NCBI RefSeq assembly: GCF_012641275.1
Contig: NZ_JABAIA010000001.1
Coordinates: 3,348,001-3,412,000, forward strand
Origin: Chitinophaga varians
Lineage (GTDB): Bacteria; Bacteroidota; Bacteroidia; Chitinophagales; Chitinophagaceae
DNA length: 64,000 nucleotides
Reading direction: 5' to 3'
A program made the translations under genes and the position numbers. Shown piece by piece: positions 45,574 through 55,043 of this stretch. The notes below the pieces were generated by a model, which saw nothing but the letters and a program-made list of their open reading frames with translations, was not told the origin of the DNA and searched no databases. Within the stretch, counting starts at the first letter, position 1. The number at the start of each line of letters is the position of its first letter.

Positions 45574-46902
45574 ATGCGACTGTTCAGATCCTTGCTGCTG
45601 ATGGCAGTACTGTTGACGTCCTTTACGTCCGTAAAGGCACAGTTTCTCATGGATATGATTGATACCACCACAGAACTGGGAAAAGGTATGATCTCCATGT
45701 ACCATAAGTACGATGCACTGCGCTTTAGCGGATATATCCAGCCTCAGTTCCAGCTGGCACAGTCCAAAGGTATCAGCAGTTACGCCGGAGGCGATTTCCC
45801 CGATGCTGTCAACAACCGGTTTTCACTGCGCCGTGGCCGTATCCGGGTGGACTATGAGCGTTACAACCATGAAGATATGCCGGTGGTGCAGTTCGCATTC
45901 CAGTTTGACGGGAGCGAACGTGGCGTATTTATCCGCGATTTCTACGGAAGAGTATTTGACACGAAGTTCAACCTCTTTTCATTGGTGGGCGGTATGTTTG
46001 CGCGGCCTTTCGGATATGAGGTGAACCTGTCATCGGCCGACCGTGAAACGCCGGAGCGTGGACGGATGTCGCAGATACTGATGAAAACAGAGCGTGACCT
46101 TGGCGCGATGGTCTCCTTTGAGCCCCGTCGTAAAGATCATCCCCTGCGGTACCTGAAAGTGGACGTTGGCCTGTTCAACGGGCAGGGACTTACCGCCACT
46201 TCAGACTTCGACAGTCATAAAGACCTTATCGCCCGTATTGCCTGGAAGCCTTACCGCTTCAAAGGCAACAATTGGATACTGTCAGGCGGCGTGTCTGTTT
46301 TGTATGGCGGCATGCAGCAGTTCACCCCTTCCATTTACCGGATGGGCACTGTAAACGGACAAAAGACATTTGTGCTGGACTCCAATGTGTTGAATGTAGG
46401 CCGGATTGCGCCCCGTCACTATTACGGTGCGGACGTGCAACTCAAAATTCCTAACGGGCCTAAGAGAGGATATACCCAATTCCGGGCGGAATATATTCGC
46501 GGCTCTCAGACGGCTACGGCCGCCACTACCGAGACTCCGGGCGTTATCCCGGTGGATGCGCAGGGACGTAAACTGCCATTGTACATCCGGAATTTCGACG
46601 GCGCCTACCTGTATTTTATCCAGAACCTGGGCAGTGAAAAACACCAGGCGGTTGTAAAATACGATTGGTACGACCCTAACAGGGAAGTGAGCGGGAAAGA
46701 GATTGGCGCGCCTGGCTCCAACCTCACGGCAGCGGATATCCGTTATAATACCTGGGGACTCGGATACCTGTATTATGCCAACGAACACCTGAAGTTCATG
46801 GTGTATTATGACTGGGTGGAGAATGAAAGTACCAGCCTGTCTGGTTACACTACAGACATTAAAGACAATGTGCTTACCTGCCGGATGCAGTACCGGTTTT
46901 AG
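45574..46902 (+). CDS. OprO/OprP-type (phosphate-selective porin family) outer-membrane porin
   Basis: 442 residues from the ATG at 45574, which opens a clear signal peptide (MRLFRSLLLMAVLLTSFTSVKA|Q). After a short helical stretch the protein is a 16-strand-like barrel: FSGYIQPQFQLAQ, NRFSLRRGRIRVDYE, VVQFAFQFDGSERG, and a C-terminal Phe (CRMQYRF) for BAM recognition. In Pseudomonas OprP passes phosphate; Bacteroidota members of this family have varied cargo. Its neighbours are a PhoB/PhoR-like pair (convergent) and an AraC/GyrI-type regulator (divergent). The stop lies 6 bp from the kinase gene stop. Confidence 0.88.
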   Translation: MRLFRSLLLMAVLLTSFTSVKAQFLMDMIDTTTELGKGMISMYHKYDALRFSGYIQPQFQLAQSKGISSYAGGDFPDAVNNRFSLRRGRIRVDYERYNHEDMPVVQFAFQFDGSERGVFIRDFYGRVFDTKFNLFSLVGGMFARPFGYEVNLSSADRETPERGRMSQILMKTERDLGAMVSFEPRRKDHPLRYLKVDVGLFNGQGLTATSDFDSHKDLIARIAWKPYRFKGNNWILSGGVSVLYGGMQQFTPSIYRMGTVNGQKTFVLDSNVLNVGRIAPRHYYGADVQLKIPNGPKRGYTQFRAEYIRGSQTATAATTETPGVIPVDAQGRKLPLYIRNFDGAYLYFIQNLGSEKHQAVVKYDWYDPNREVSGKEIGAPGSNLTAADIRYNTWGLGYLYYANEHLKFMVYYDWVENESTSLSGYTTDIKDNVLTCRMQYRF

Positions 46903-46908
46903 CAATTT

Positions 46909-47967
46909 TTACAACATAGATTCTTTGCCGGCTTCCATGGTGAAGCCGAAAGTGCTGCCGATTTCCGGTTTGCTGCGTACGGTGATGGACTGGTCGTGCG
47001 CTTCCACGATGTGCTTCACGATAGCGAGGCCCAGACCGGTGCCACCGATATCGCGGCTGCGGGCGCGGTCAGTACGGTAGAAACGTTCAAACACGCGTGG
47101 CAGATGTTCTTCCGCCATGCCGATACCATCGTCTGAGATTTCCACCAGCACACGTTTGCCGTCCATATTGTAGATGCTGGCCACCGTATGGCCATCGGGC
47201 TTGCCGTATTTGATGGAGTTGTCGACCAGGTTGATCAGCACCTGGCGGATCTTCTCTTTGTCGGCCACTACCGGGATGGGCGCTTCACAACCTTTTTTGA
47301 TATTGAATTTGATGCCTTTGGTGTTGGCTTTCAGGGAGAGCGTGTCGAATACGTCCTTTACCAGGTCCTGGATCACAAATGTCTCGGCGTTGATGGTCAT
47401 TTCGCCGCTTTCCAGCTTGGAGATTTCATCGAGGTCATCGATGAGGCGGCATAGCCGGTCAATATTTTTTGTGGCGTTTTTCAGGAACATTTTATTCACC
47501 GTGGGATCTTCCAGTGCGCCGTCCAGCAGGGTGTGGATGTAACCTTGTACTGCGAAGATGGGTGTTTTCAGTTCATGGGAGAGATTGAGCAGGAACTCTT
47601 TGCGGAATGCCTCGTTGCGGCGCAGGTTGTCCAGTTCTTCTTTTTTCTGGCTGGCCCATTTTTCCACGTCTTCACTTACTTCCTCGATGGTTTTCAGGGG
47701 AAGGATATTTTTCTGAAAGAATTCTTCTCTTTTAGAAGCTTTTGTCTGATAGATAAACTTATAAATCAGTTTGATTTTCCGGTAGATGAAATTCTGCAGG
47801 GTATACAGATAGAGATAGTAAGACACCAGGAAGGTGAGGACAAAGGCTCCCAGCATTACTTGCCAGTTACCATCCACCAGCAGGCTGCCGAGCGCTATGA
47901 TGGCTGACAGGATAAGGGCGGTAAATCCCGCCAGTTTCTGCGGGGACAGGTTTTTAGCTTTAAACAT
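46909..47967 (-). CDS. Sensor histidine kinase, PhoR-like
   Basis: 352 residues from the ATG at 47967; the frame continues to 48048 but the extra residues look non-native. Two membrane segments (about 15-35 and 40-60) leave almost no periplasmic loop, so the stimulus is probably sensed in the membrane or via partners. The H box is NLSHELKTPIFAVQGYI, N box LINLVDNSIKYG, G boxes DDGIGM and GGTGLGLAIV. It is paired with the response regulator upstream in the same operon (169 bp gap). The short loop and neighbour resemble PhoR, but a phosphate role is only inferred. Confidence 0.92.
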   Translation of the reverse strand: MFKAKNLSPQKLAGFTALILSAIIALGSLLVDGNWQVMLGAFVLTFLVSYYLYLYTLQNFIYRKIKLIYKFIYQTKASKREEFFQKNILPLKTIEEVSEDVEKWASQKKEELDNLRRNEAFRKEFLLNLSHELKTPIFAVQGYIHTLLDGALEDPTVNKMFLKNATKNIDRLCRLIDDLDEISKLESGEMTINAETFVIQDLVKDVFDTLSLKANTKGIKFNIKKGCEAPIPVVADKEKIRQVLINLVDNSIKYGKPDGHTVASIYNMDGKRVLVEISDDGIGMAEEHLPRVFERFYRTDRARSRDIGGTGLGLAIVKHIVEAHDQSITVRSKPEIGSTFGFTMEAGKESML

Positions 47968-48136
47968 ACTCCAAAGTGAGTAATTAGTATAATAATGGGA
48001 AATTACTTTAAATTTCTTTCTCGCCATAAAAAAGCCATTCGCCGTCAATGGAAGGCATCAACAGGTAACAATAGTTCTGGTGCAGAAAATGTGGTTTCCG
48101 TCAGTGATAACAGGGGGGAATGAGGTTTTCCTTTGT

Positions 48137-48820
48137 TTACATTTCAAATTTATAGCCTACTCCTTTCACAGTGGTGATCAGGTCGATGCCTATTTTCTGC
48201 CGGATTTTACGGATATGTACATCGATGGTGCGGTCACCTACGATTACTTCCGTGCCCCATACCTGGTTCAGGATTTCGTTGCGAAGGAATACACGGCCTG
48301 GTTTGGAGGCGAGCAGTTGCAACAGTTCAAATTCCTTTTTAGCGAGAATGATCTCCTGGCCTTTATACGTAACAGTGAATTTCTCCCGGTCTATAATGAG
48401 GTCGCCCAGTTGCACGGTTGTTTCTTCTGCTTTGTGCAGGCGGCGGAACAGTGCATTGATACGGCTTACCAGTAATTTAGGTTTGATAGGCTTGGCGATA
48501 TAATCATCGGCGCCCATATTTAAACCGTCAATTTCAGATTTTTCATCGTTCAGGGCTGTGAGGAACAGCACCATGGTGTCCTTGAAGTCAGGGATTTTTC
48601 TGAGTTCCCGACAGGTGTCGATGCCGTTTTTGTTGGGCATCATGATGTCCAGCATAATGAGGTCCGGCCGGAATATTTTCGCTTTCTGAATAGCCTCGCT
48701 GCCGTCTTTGGCTGTTACGGTTTCGTAACCCGCCGTCTTGAGATTGTAGCTGATAATCTCCAGTATGTCCAACTCATCGTCTACAACCAGTATTTTTCCT
48801 GCAACCGCTTGGTCTACCAT
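48137..48820 (-). CDS. OmpR/PhoB-type response regulator
   Basis: 227 residues from the ATG at 48820; an in-frame ATG at 48847 is less likely because the promoter box begins there. Receiver domain: acidic pair in ILVVDDELDI, phospho-acceptor Asp in PDLIMLDIMMP, Thr in VLFLTALNDEK and Lys in YIAKPIKPK. The winged-helix output domain has ILAKKEFELLQLLAS, VGDRTIDVHIRKIRQKIG and VKGVGYKF. First gene of the two-component operon; a TAATTTTG box is 26 bp upstream. Confidence 0.94.
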   Translation of the reverse strand: MVDQAVAGKILVVDDELDILEIISYNLKTAGYETVTAKDGSEAIQKAKIFRPDLIMLDIMMPNKNGIDTCRELRKIPDFKDTMVLFLTALNDEKSEIDGLNMGADDYIAKPIKPKLLVSRINALFRRLHKAEETTVQLGDLIIDREKFTVTYKGQEIILAKKEFELLQLLASKPGRVFLRNEILNQVWGTEVIVGDRTIDVHIRKIRQKIGIDLITTVKGVGYKFEM

Positions 48821-48846
48821 AAAAATTTGCTTTTTAAAAGACGGCA

Positions 48847-48854
48847 CAAAATTA
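48847..48854 (-). promoter_or_regulatory. Putative -7 box (TAATTTTG) of the two-component operon
   Basis: Minus strand TAnnTTTG match, 26 bp before the response-regulator start. Lies in the AT-rich divergent gap 48821-49086. Confidence 0.45.
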
Positions 48855-49047
48855 TAAAGCCGGGACCGTGATTAATGGAAAATTAACATTATGAAATTGT
48901 TAATTCAATACCACTCTTATTCACATTGACAAACAGCAAGTTACACAGAAATTTGTTCTGGTATGATATGCTGCTATTTTGATATCCGTATCGTTTTGAT
49001 TCTTATTTATTAGAGACGAAAAGCGTGATGCTCTCATAATTTGGTTG

Positions 49048-49055
49048 TAAATTTG
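49048..49055 (+). promoter_or_regulatory. Putative -7 box (TAAATTTG) of the caspase-like gene
   Basis: TAnnTTTG match ending 31 bp before the ATG at 49087. Confidence 0.45.
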
Positions 49056-49086
49056 CTATCTGGTCGAAGTGAAAAGTACATCTACA

Positions 49087-51288
49087 ATGAGAAAAATTCT
49101 ACTTCTGTTAATGCTCGTTGCTTCTCAAAGCAGTTGGGTGCATGCGCAAAACGGTCACATACAGATACCGATTAACAGGCAGGGGCTCCATGACAATATT
49201 GACAAAGAACAGGCTGCAGCCTCCAAGTTTGACGGCAAGGCAGACGATTTCGTGAAAGTGTCTGAAGACCAGACCATCAATCTCCAGGTCACCAACGCCA
49301 TCATGAAACAGGTGGACGACATGCAGATGGAGATAGAACGGGATTCCTCGCTGGACCATCGTCTCAAGGTAAAATACCTCACCGGTTTGTATACCGTGCT
49401 GAAAGACTACAACCAGAAAAGGGCCCGCGGCCTCATTGAACCGGAAGAAGCGCCGGCAATGATCACCGCTTACCGCGATATGATGCGGGCGGACATTAAA
49501 GGGAAGAGCATTTCACCTTATGTCAAAAACCTTTCTTTCGGCGGTTCCGAACGTATTATCGAAATCTTCCACGATAACCAGGGGTATAAGGACGCAAGAG
49601 GAGAAGTCTTCTCCAAATACGCGTTCAATAACCTGGAAACCGTCATGCCCAAATTACAGGCCTATCTGGATTTCCCGGGAACAGACTCCATCATTGCGGC
49701 AGTAGCCCGTAAATACCCCAACCAGGTGCTTACCTACGCTACTTCCTATACGCCCATGGCCAATGTGATCAAAAGAAACCAGGACCCCGTGGTGCAGTTG
49801 ATTGTCCGCATCGGTCAATCTCCCCAGAGCACCAAAATCCTGCCTTTCATTGATCAGCTGATGGACGGTTCCATCTCCGTGGAAAAACTGGAGAAGATCG
49901 TTGACAACGACTACCAGTACTACAAACAGATGGTGAAATCGATGGTCGCGCTGCAGAAAATGAAAGCCGAAGGCCGCAATCCTTTTGGTATGAAAGCCAT
50001 GATGGAAAACATGCAGGCCAAATCACTGCTGTATATCCGCGAAGTAAACGATCTGCACGAAGAGCCGGCCAACGTACGCTTCCGCATCGTAAAAGACTTT
50101 ACGCCGGAAGAACTGTATTACCTGATCATCAACGGCCAGGAAGAACTGTACACTTCCAGCTATACCAATCATAACAACGCCGGTTTGTACGACCAGATGA
50201 TGGTACGTATGAAACCGCCACGCGGCGATAGTTTACTGATGATGGTCAACTTTGACCGCTTCAAGAAATTTATCGCGATGGCTGCGGGCTTCAATACCCT
50301 GGACAACTTCCTGAAATCCATGGCGCCGGAAAATTCCAACTACCTGATGCAGAAATATGTGCAGAACCTGGAGAAAACCGAAGACCTGGAAGATGCCGTG
50401 GACGTGGCCAACTCCTTTGGCAGCATCCGTGATGAGAAACTGCTCAATTTCCTCCGCGCTGAAGTGAAAAAGAACCTGGCTTATGTAAAGAAACATAACG
50501 ACAGAAGAGGCACTGTTATCTACCAGCTGCTCACCAGCCTGTTTGAAACAGAGTCCGCCAAAGGAGAAAACGATTCTTCCAAAGCCACAGACATCGCGGC
50601 TGAACTGTCATTGCCACCGATCAACTATGTAGGTTTCAATACCCTTCAGAATGATAGCGGCCGTGTGTACCAACAGGTGTTTTTCTATGGCGACAAAGAC
50701 GGACAGGAATCTTACGCCAGCTTTATGACCAACTTCCCGTCTTCCGAATGGAGAGCGGTGAAAAACAAATACTGGGTAACCATTACTTCGCTGAAAGGCA
50801 AGCCTACCACCATCTACGCCAATCTGCCGATAGATGAACCGGGGGATAAGGAAGCCATACAGCGGCTGTCTGAATACCTTGATGAGAACGATATCCATCC
50901 GACAGTGTTTATCCACCGTGGTCACAGTTACCATATCAACACCACGCTGGACAACCTGCAGAGCTCCGCCAAGATCGTGGTGCTGGGCTCCTGCGGCGGA
51001 TATCACAACCTGGCCACCGTACTGGAGAAATCTCCTGAAGCGCATATCATTTCTTCCAAACAGGTAGGTACCCGTTTTGTGAACGAACCTATCATCCACA
51101 GCCTGGAAGATGTGGTACGTGCCGGTAAAAATGTGGACTGGGTAGTGATGTGGGCGCAGCTGGCCAAAAAATTTGCACCGGACGCCCGCAACCGCGAACT
51201 GTTCAGTGATTATGTGCCACCACACAAAAACCTGGGCGCCATCTTCATCAAGGCCTACCGCCAGATCATGAAAGACGAGAAGAAATAA
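49087..51288 (+). CDS. Secreted protein with predicted caspase-like (clan CD) C-terminal domain
   Basis: 733 residues from the ATG at 49087; a GTG 6 codons upstream is the alternative. Signal peptide MRKILLLLMLVASQSSWVHA|Q. Residues about 25-500 are mainly helical and of no family I recognise. The last 200 residues look like an alpha/beta domain: a strand ending in FIHRGHSYH (His610, His613), a helix, then KIVVLGSCGGYHNL (Cys636), and HIISSKQVGTRFVNEP. A strand-His, helix, strand-Cys order is the pattern of clan CD peptidases (caspases, gingipains, CHAT). It could be a peptidase or an inactive relative. Single gene with a strong terminator. Confidence 0.7.
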   Translation: MRKILLLLMLVASQSSWVHAQNGHIQIPINRQGLHDNIDKEQAAASKFDGKADDFVKVSEDQTINLQVTNAIMKQVDDMQMEIERDSSLDHRLKVKYLTGLYTVLKDYNQKRARGLIEPEEAPAMITAYRDMMRADIKGKSISPYVKNLSFGGSERIIEIFHDNQGYKDARGEVFSKYAFNNLETVMPKLQAYLDFPGTDSIIAAVARKYPNQVLTYATSYTPMANVIKRNQDPVVQLIVRIGQSPQSTKILPFIDQLMDGSISVEKLEKIVDNDYQYYKQMVKSMVALQKMKAEGRNPFGMKAMMENMQAKSLLYIREVNDLHEEPANVRFRIVKDFTPEELYYLIINGQEELYTSSYTNHNNAGLYDQMMVRMKPPRGDSLLMMVNFDRFKKFIAMAAGFNTLDNFLKSMAPENSNYLMQKYVQNLEKTEDLEDAVDVANSFGSIRDEKLLNFLRAEVKKNLAYVKKHNDRRGTVIYQLLTSLFETESAKGENDSSKATDIAAELSLPPINYVGFNTLQNDSGRVYQQVFFYGDKDGQESYASFMTNFPSSEWRAVKNKYWVTITSLKGKPTTIYANLPIDEPGDKEAIQRLSEYLDENDIHPTVFIHRGHSYHINTTLDNLQSSAKIVVLGSCGGYHNLATVLEKSPEAHIISSKQVGTRFVNEPIIHSLEDVVRAGKNVDWVVMWAQLAKKFAPDARNRELFSDYVPPHKNLGAIFIKAYRQIMKDEKK

Positions 51289-51310
51289 AAACCTGAAGAA
51301 CGTAATATAA

Positions 51311-51348
51311 ACAGGGAGCGCAGCATTTTTTGCGCTCCCTGTTTTTTT
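51311..51348 (+). terminator. Strong terminator after the caspase-like gene
   Basis: Perfect 12-bp stem (51311-51322 with 51331-51342), 8-base loop, followed by a T run to 51348. Confidence 0.92.
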
Positions 51349-51354
51349 ATGCAG

Positions 51355-51385
51355 TTTGCGCTTTTACGATATTGTGCTAGGTTTG
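51355..51385 (+). promoter_or_regulatory. Full Bacteroidota promoter of the ABC exporter gene
   Basis: TTTG (51355-51358), 19 bp, then TAGGTTTG (51378-51385). It begins 7 bp after the T run of the previous terminator. Expected leader of about 25 nt. Confidence 0.72.
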
Positions 51386-51414
51386 TTATATAGTTTAGCT
51401 TAAACGTAATTCCA

Positions 51415-53175
51415 TTGGAAAATCTGGCCGTAAAGAAAGTATTTGATTTCAGTTTACTACGACGCATCTTCACATTTGCGGCGCCTTACAAACGGGCATT
51501 GTACCTGTCTATGGTGATGACGGTGATCTTCGCCGTGATTTCCCCGTTAAGGCCCTATCTGATCCAGGTTACCGTTGATAAATATATCGCTAACCAGTTA
51601 CTGCAGATGCTGGTGACCGTCACTATTGTTCAAATCGCTTTGCTGGCGGTAGAAACGGTGGTACGGTTTTACTTTTCCTATCTGACCAACTGGCTGGGAC
51701 AGTCTGTGGTAAAAGACCTGCGGGTGGCGGTATACAAGAAGATCGTCCACCTGAACCTGGCGTTTTTCGATAAAACGCCGATTGGAACGCTGACCACCCG
51801 TACCGTAAATGACATTGAAGCGATCAATGATGTGTTTTCAGAAGGGATTATTTCCATCGTCTCTGATCTGCTGACCATCCTGGCGATACTGGTGGTGATG
51901 TTCATCGAAGACTGGCGATTGACGCTGGTCAGCCTGTCGCCCTTCCCGATATTGATTTTTGCCACCTATGTTTTTAAGGAAAGCGTGAATAAATCATTCT
52001 ACCGGGTGCGCAACGCCGTATCGGCGCTCAACGCCTTTGTGCAGGAGCATCTGACTGGTATGGTGGTAGTACAGGCCTTTACTTCGGAAAAGCGGGAGCA
52101 GGCCCGGTTCAAACAGATCAACAAGGAGCACCGCAAGGCGAATATAGACGCCATTTTTGCATATTCCGTGTTTTTCCCGGTGGTGGAAATCATCCTGGCC
52201 ATCTCGCTGGGACTGATGGTATGGTGGGGGTCCAACAAGGTGTTGAACTATGAAGTGACCCAGGGCGTGATGATCGCTTTTATCATGTACCTCAACATGC
52301 TGTTCCGTCCGCTGCGTATGCTGGCGGATAAGTTCAATACCCTTCAAATGGGTATGGTGGCCAGTGAGCGGGTGTTCAAGATCCTGGACAACCAGGATTA
52401 CATTCCGGACAGGGGGCATGAGAAGGGAGAGCAGATGAAAGGCGCTATCACGTTTGACCATGTGTCTTTTGCTTATGTAGATGACCGTTATGTGTTGAAG
52501 GATGTTACCTTTCATGCTAATCCGGGCGATACGGTGGCGATCGTGGGGCATACCGGTTCCGGCAAGACCACCATTATCAGCATCCTGAACCGGTTGTACG
52601 AAATCCAGAAAGGCAGCATTAAGATCGACGATATTGAGCTGCCGGCTTATTCGCTGGAGGCGCTGCGCAGCAGGATAGGGGTGGTGTTGCAGGACGTGTT
52701 CCTCTTTTCCGGCTCTATTTACGATAACATTACCCTGCATAACAAGGCCATTACCCGGGAGCAGGTGGAGGAAGCATCCCGGCTGATCGGGATACATGAC
52801 TTCATTATGCAGTTGCCCGGCGGGTATGACTACCAGGTGATGGAGCGTGGCAGTACCTTGTCCTTAGGGCAGCGTCAGCTGATCTCCTTTGTGCGGGCGC
52901 TGTTGTACAACCCGGCTATTCTGATCCTGGATGAAGCCACCTCTTCCGTAGATACTGAATCCGAGATGATGATCCAGCAGGCTATTGACAAGCTGATAGC
53001 AGACCGTACCGCGGTGATCATTGCGCACCGGTTGTCTACCATCAGCAAGGCTGATAAAATTATCGTGTTGGACAAGGGGGAAATTAAGGAGATGGGCACC
53101 CATGAGGAGTTGCTGAAACTGGAGGGCTTTTATTACAAGCTGCACAGTATGCAGTTTAACGCAAATAAGGTGTAG
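51415..53175 (+). CDS. ABC exporter, fused permease and ATPase (type IV half-transporter)
   Basis: 586 residues. Start is a TTG; no in-frame ATG occurs before the first membrane helix, and FDFSLLRRIFTFAAPYKRAL is needed for the family's N-terminus. Six membrane helices (about 25-310), then the ATPase: Walker A IVGHTGSGKTT, Walker B ILILDEATSSVD, switch His in AHRLST. The signature reads LSLGQ rather than LSGGQ. Works as a dimer at the inner membrane; families like this export lipids, peptides or drugs. It lies alone, so it is probably a homodimer or pairs with a half-transporter elsewhere. Confidence 0.92.
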   Translation: MENLAVKKVFDFSLLRRIFTFAAPYKRALYLSMVMTVIFAVISPLRPYLIQVTVDKYIANQLLQMLVTVTIVQIALLAVETVVRFYFSYLTNWLGQSVVKDLRVAVYKKIVHLNLAFFDKTPIGTLTTRTVNDIEAINDVFSEGIISIVSDLLTILAILVVMFIEDWRLTLVSLSPFPILIFATYVFKESVNKSFYRVRNAVSALNAFVQEHLTGMVVVQAFTSEKREQARFKQINKEHRKANIDAIFAYSVFFPVVEIILAISLGLMVWWGSNKVLNYEVTQGVMIAFIMYLNMLFRPLRMLADKFNTLQMGMVASERVFKILDNQDYIPDRGHEKGEQMKGAITFDHVSFAYVDDRYVLKDVTFHANPGDTVAIVGHTGSGKTTIISILNRLYEIQKGSIKIDDIELPAYSLEALRSRIGVVLQDVFLFSGSIYDNITLHNKAITREQVEEASRLIGIHDFIMQLPGGYDYQVMERGSTLSLGQRQLISFVRALLYNPAILILDEATSSVDTESEMMIQQAIDKLIADRTAVIIAHRLSTISKADKIIVLDKGEIKEMGTHEELLKLEGFYYKLHSMQFNANKV

Positions 53176-53241
53176 GGATACCATCCGGCTGCGGCCCTGA
53201 CGCAGTTGCAAACACATTGCATAAATGATGAAAAAATATAT

Positions 53242-53273
53242 ATGGCAGATCGTTAAAAGATCTGCCATTTTTT
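53242..53273 (+). terminator. Terminator after the ABC exporter gene
   Basis: Perfect 10-bp stem (53242-53251 with 53259-53268), 7-base loop, then T run. Confidence 0.85.
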
Positions 53274-53392
53274 ATGTTCTTTTCTTGAAAGCAGGCATGT
53301 TTCAGGAGCGATTTAAAGCATTGGGTATCAATATATTTACATTATCCACATCATTTTTTCCATAGTCGCTGAATTTTTGACATAAAAACGTT

Positions 53393-53400
53393 TATCTTTG
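53393..53400 (+). promoter_or_regulatory. Putative -7 box (TATCTTTG) of the atp operon
   Basis: TAnnTTTG match ending 19 bp before the atpB GTG start. Confidence 0.55.
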
Positions 53401-53419
53401 CGCAAAATTTCAGAAAACG

Positions 53420-54595
53420 GTGATTTCTTTCAATAAGTTCAAACACAGAGTGGTAGCACTTGTGATGGTTTTAGGCCTTCACGGTTTTGGTAATTTTTCC
53501 TATGCAGCGCCTGCAGAAGGTTCTGAACATGCAACAGAGGGGCATGCAACAGAACAGCCTGCTCATGGTGAAGAAGCGGCAGAACCCAAAAAATTTGATG
53601 CTAAGGAAGTAATTCTCGGTCACGTTAAGGATGCCTATGACTGGCATTTTTTCAGCATTGGCGAGTCACATTACAGTGTGCCGCTGCCGGTTATCATTTA
53701 TAACCCTGCGCGTGGTCTTTCTGTATTTTCCGCTTCTCATTTCCACCATGGTCATGAGGCTTACGAAGGTTACCGTATTGTAAATGCGCACTATCTGCAC
53801 GAGAAAGGCCTGGACCCGGCGAAATTCATAGAAGGCAGGGTTATCGCAGTGGATGCGAACGATATGCCTACCGGTGAAACGATCTATGATTTCTCCATGA
53901 CGAAGAACGTTACTTCCATGCTGATTGCAGCCATTCTGCTGATCGTATTGATGCTGAACGTAGCTAAGGCTTACCGTGTACGTGGTTCCAAAAAAGCGCC
54001 TAAAGGTTTCCAGAGCCTGGTAGAGCCGGTGATCATCTTCATGCGTGACGAGGTGGTGAAACCAAACATCCCTGGTAAAAAAGGTGAAAAGTATGTACCG
54101 TTCATACTGACCATATTCTTCTTTATCCTGATCAACAACCTGTTGGGCCTGTTGCCTGGTTCTGCCAACGTGACCGGTAATATTGCGGTGACTGCCGCAC
54201 TGGCCATCATCAGCTTTATAGCCACTATGCTGGCCACCAACAAACATTTCTGGGGTCACATCTTTAACCCTCCGGTGCCTTTTGGCGTAAAGGTTATCCT
54301 GGCTCCGGTAGAGCTGATCGGTGTGTTTACCAAGCCTGTTTCCCTGATGATCAGGTTGTTCGCCAACATTCTGGCAGGTCACATTATCATCCTGAGTATT
54401 ATTTCCCTGGTGTTCATATTTGGTTCTCTGAATAAAGCAGCCGGTTACGGCTTCCTGCCGCTGACCATTGTCTTCAACATTGTAATGATGATGCTGGAGC
54501 TGCTGGTAGCATTTATTCAGGCGTTCATTTTTGCCAACCTGACAGCTGTATTTATTGGCCAGGCCATGGAAGGTGGACATGATGACCACCACTAA
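53420..54595 (+). CDS. atpB: ATP synthase F0 subunit a
   Basis: 391 residues, longer than the usual 250-280 because of an N-terminal extension. The start is a GTG. Residues 1-30 look like a signal peptide, followed by a His/Glu-rich stretch (SEHATEGHATEQPAHGEEAAE) and about 100 residues of soluble domain before the first membrane helix near 165. Such an extension is usual in Bacteroidota. The proton-path Arg312 is in PVSLMIRLFANILAGH. It starts the operon atpB-E-F-H-A; no atpI gene precedes it. Confidence 0.95.
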   Translation: MISFNKFKHRVVALVMVLGLHGFGNFSYAAPAEGSEHATEGHATEQPAHGEEAAEPKKFDAKEVILGHVKDAYDWHFFSIGESHYSVPLPVIIYNPARGLSVFSASHFHHGHEAYEGYRIVNAHYLHEKGLDPAKFIEGRVIAVDANDMPTGETIYDFSMTKNVTSMLIAAILLIVLMLNVAKAYRVRGSKKAPKGFQSLVEPVIIFMRDEVVKPNIPGKKGEKYVPFILTIFFFILINNLLGLLPGSANVTGNIAVTAALAIISFIATMLATNKHFWGHIFNPPVPFGVKVILAPVELIGVFTKPVSLMIRLFANILAGHIIILSIISLVFIFGSLNKAAGYGFLPLTIVFNIVMMMLELLVAFIQAFIFANLTAVFIGQAMEGGHDDHH

Positions 54596-54605
54596 TCAAT
54601 AGTAA

Positions 54606-54890
<285 letters not shown>

Positions 54891-54900
54891 GCCAAACTTT

Positions 54901-54937
54901 TTACTGCATCCGGCGCACAGGGCAATGGATGCAGTAA
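54901..54937 (+). other. Intercistronic hairpin between atpE and atpF
   Basis: 11-bp stem (54901-54911 with 54927-54937), 15-base loop, no long T tract. It lies in a 153-bp gap. It could protect the atpE end of the mRNA or partly end transcription, helping give extra subunit c. Confidence 0.6.
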
Positions 54938-55043
54938 TCTTTCATTTCGGCATTTTATTATTTGGAGATTTATTGATCTCTCGATTGCTGAAATCAGTAA
55001 ATGTCTAAATATCTAAATATCAAAATAATAAAATTCAAATAAC

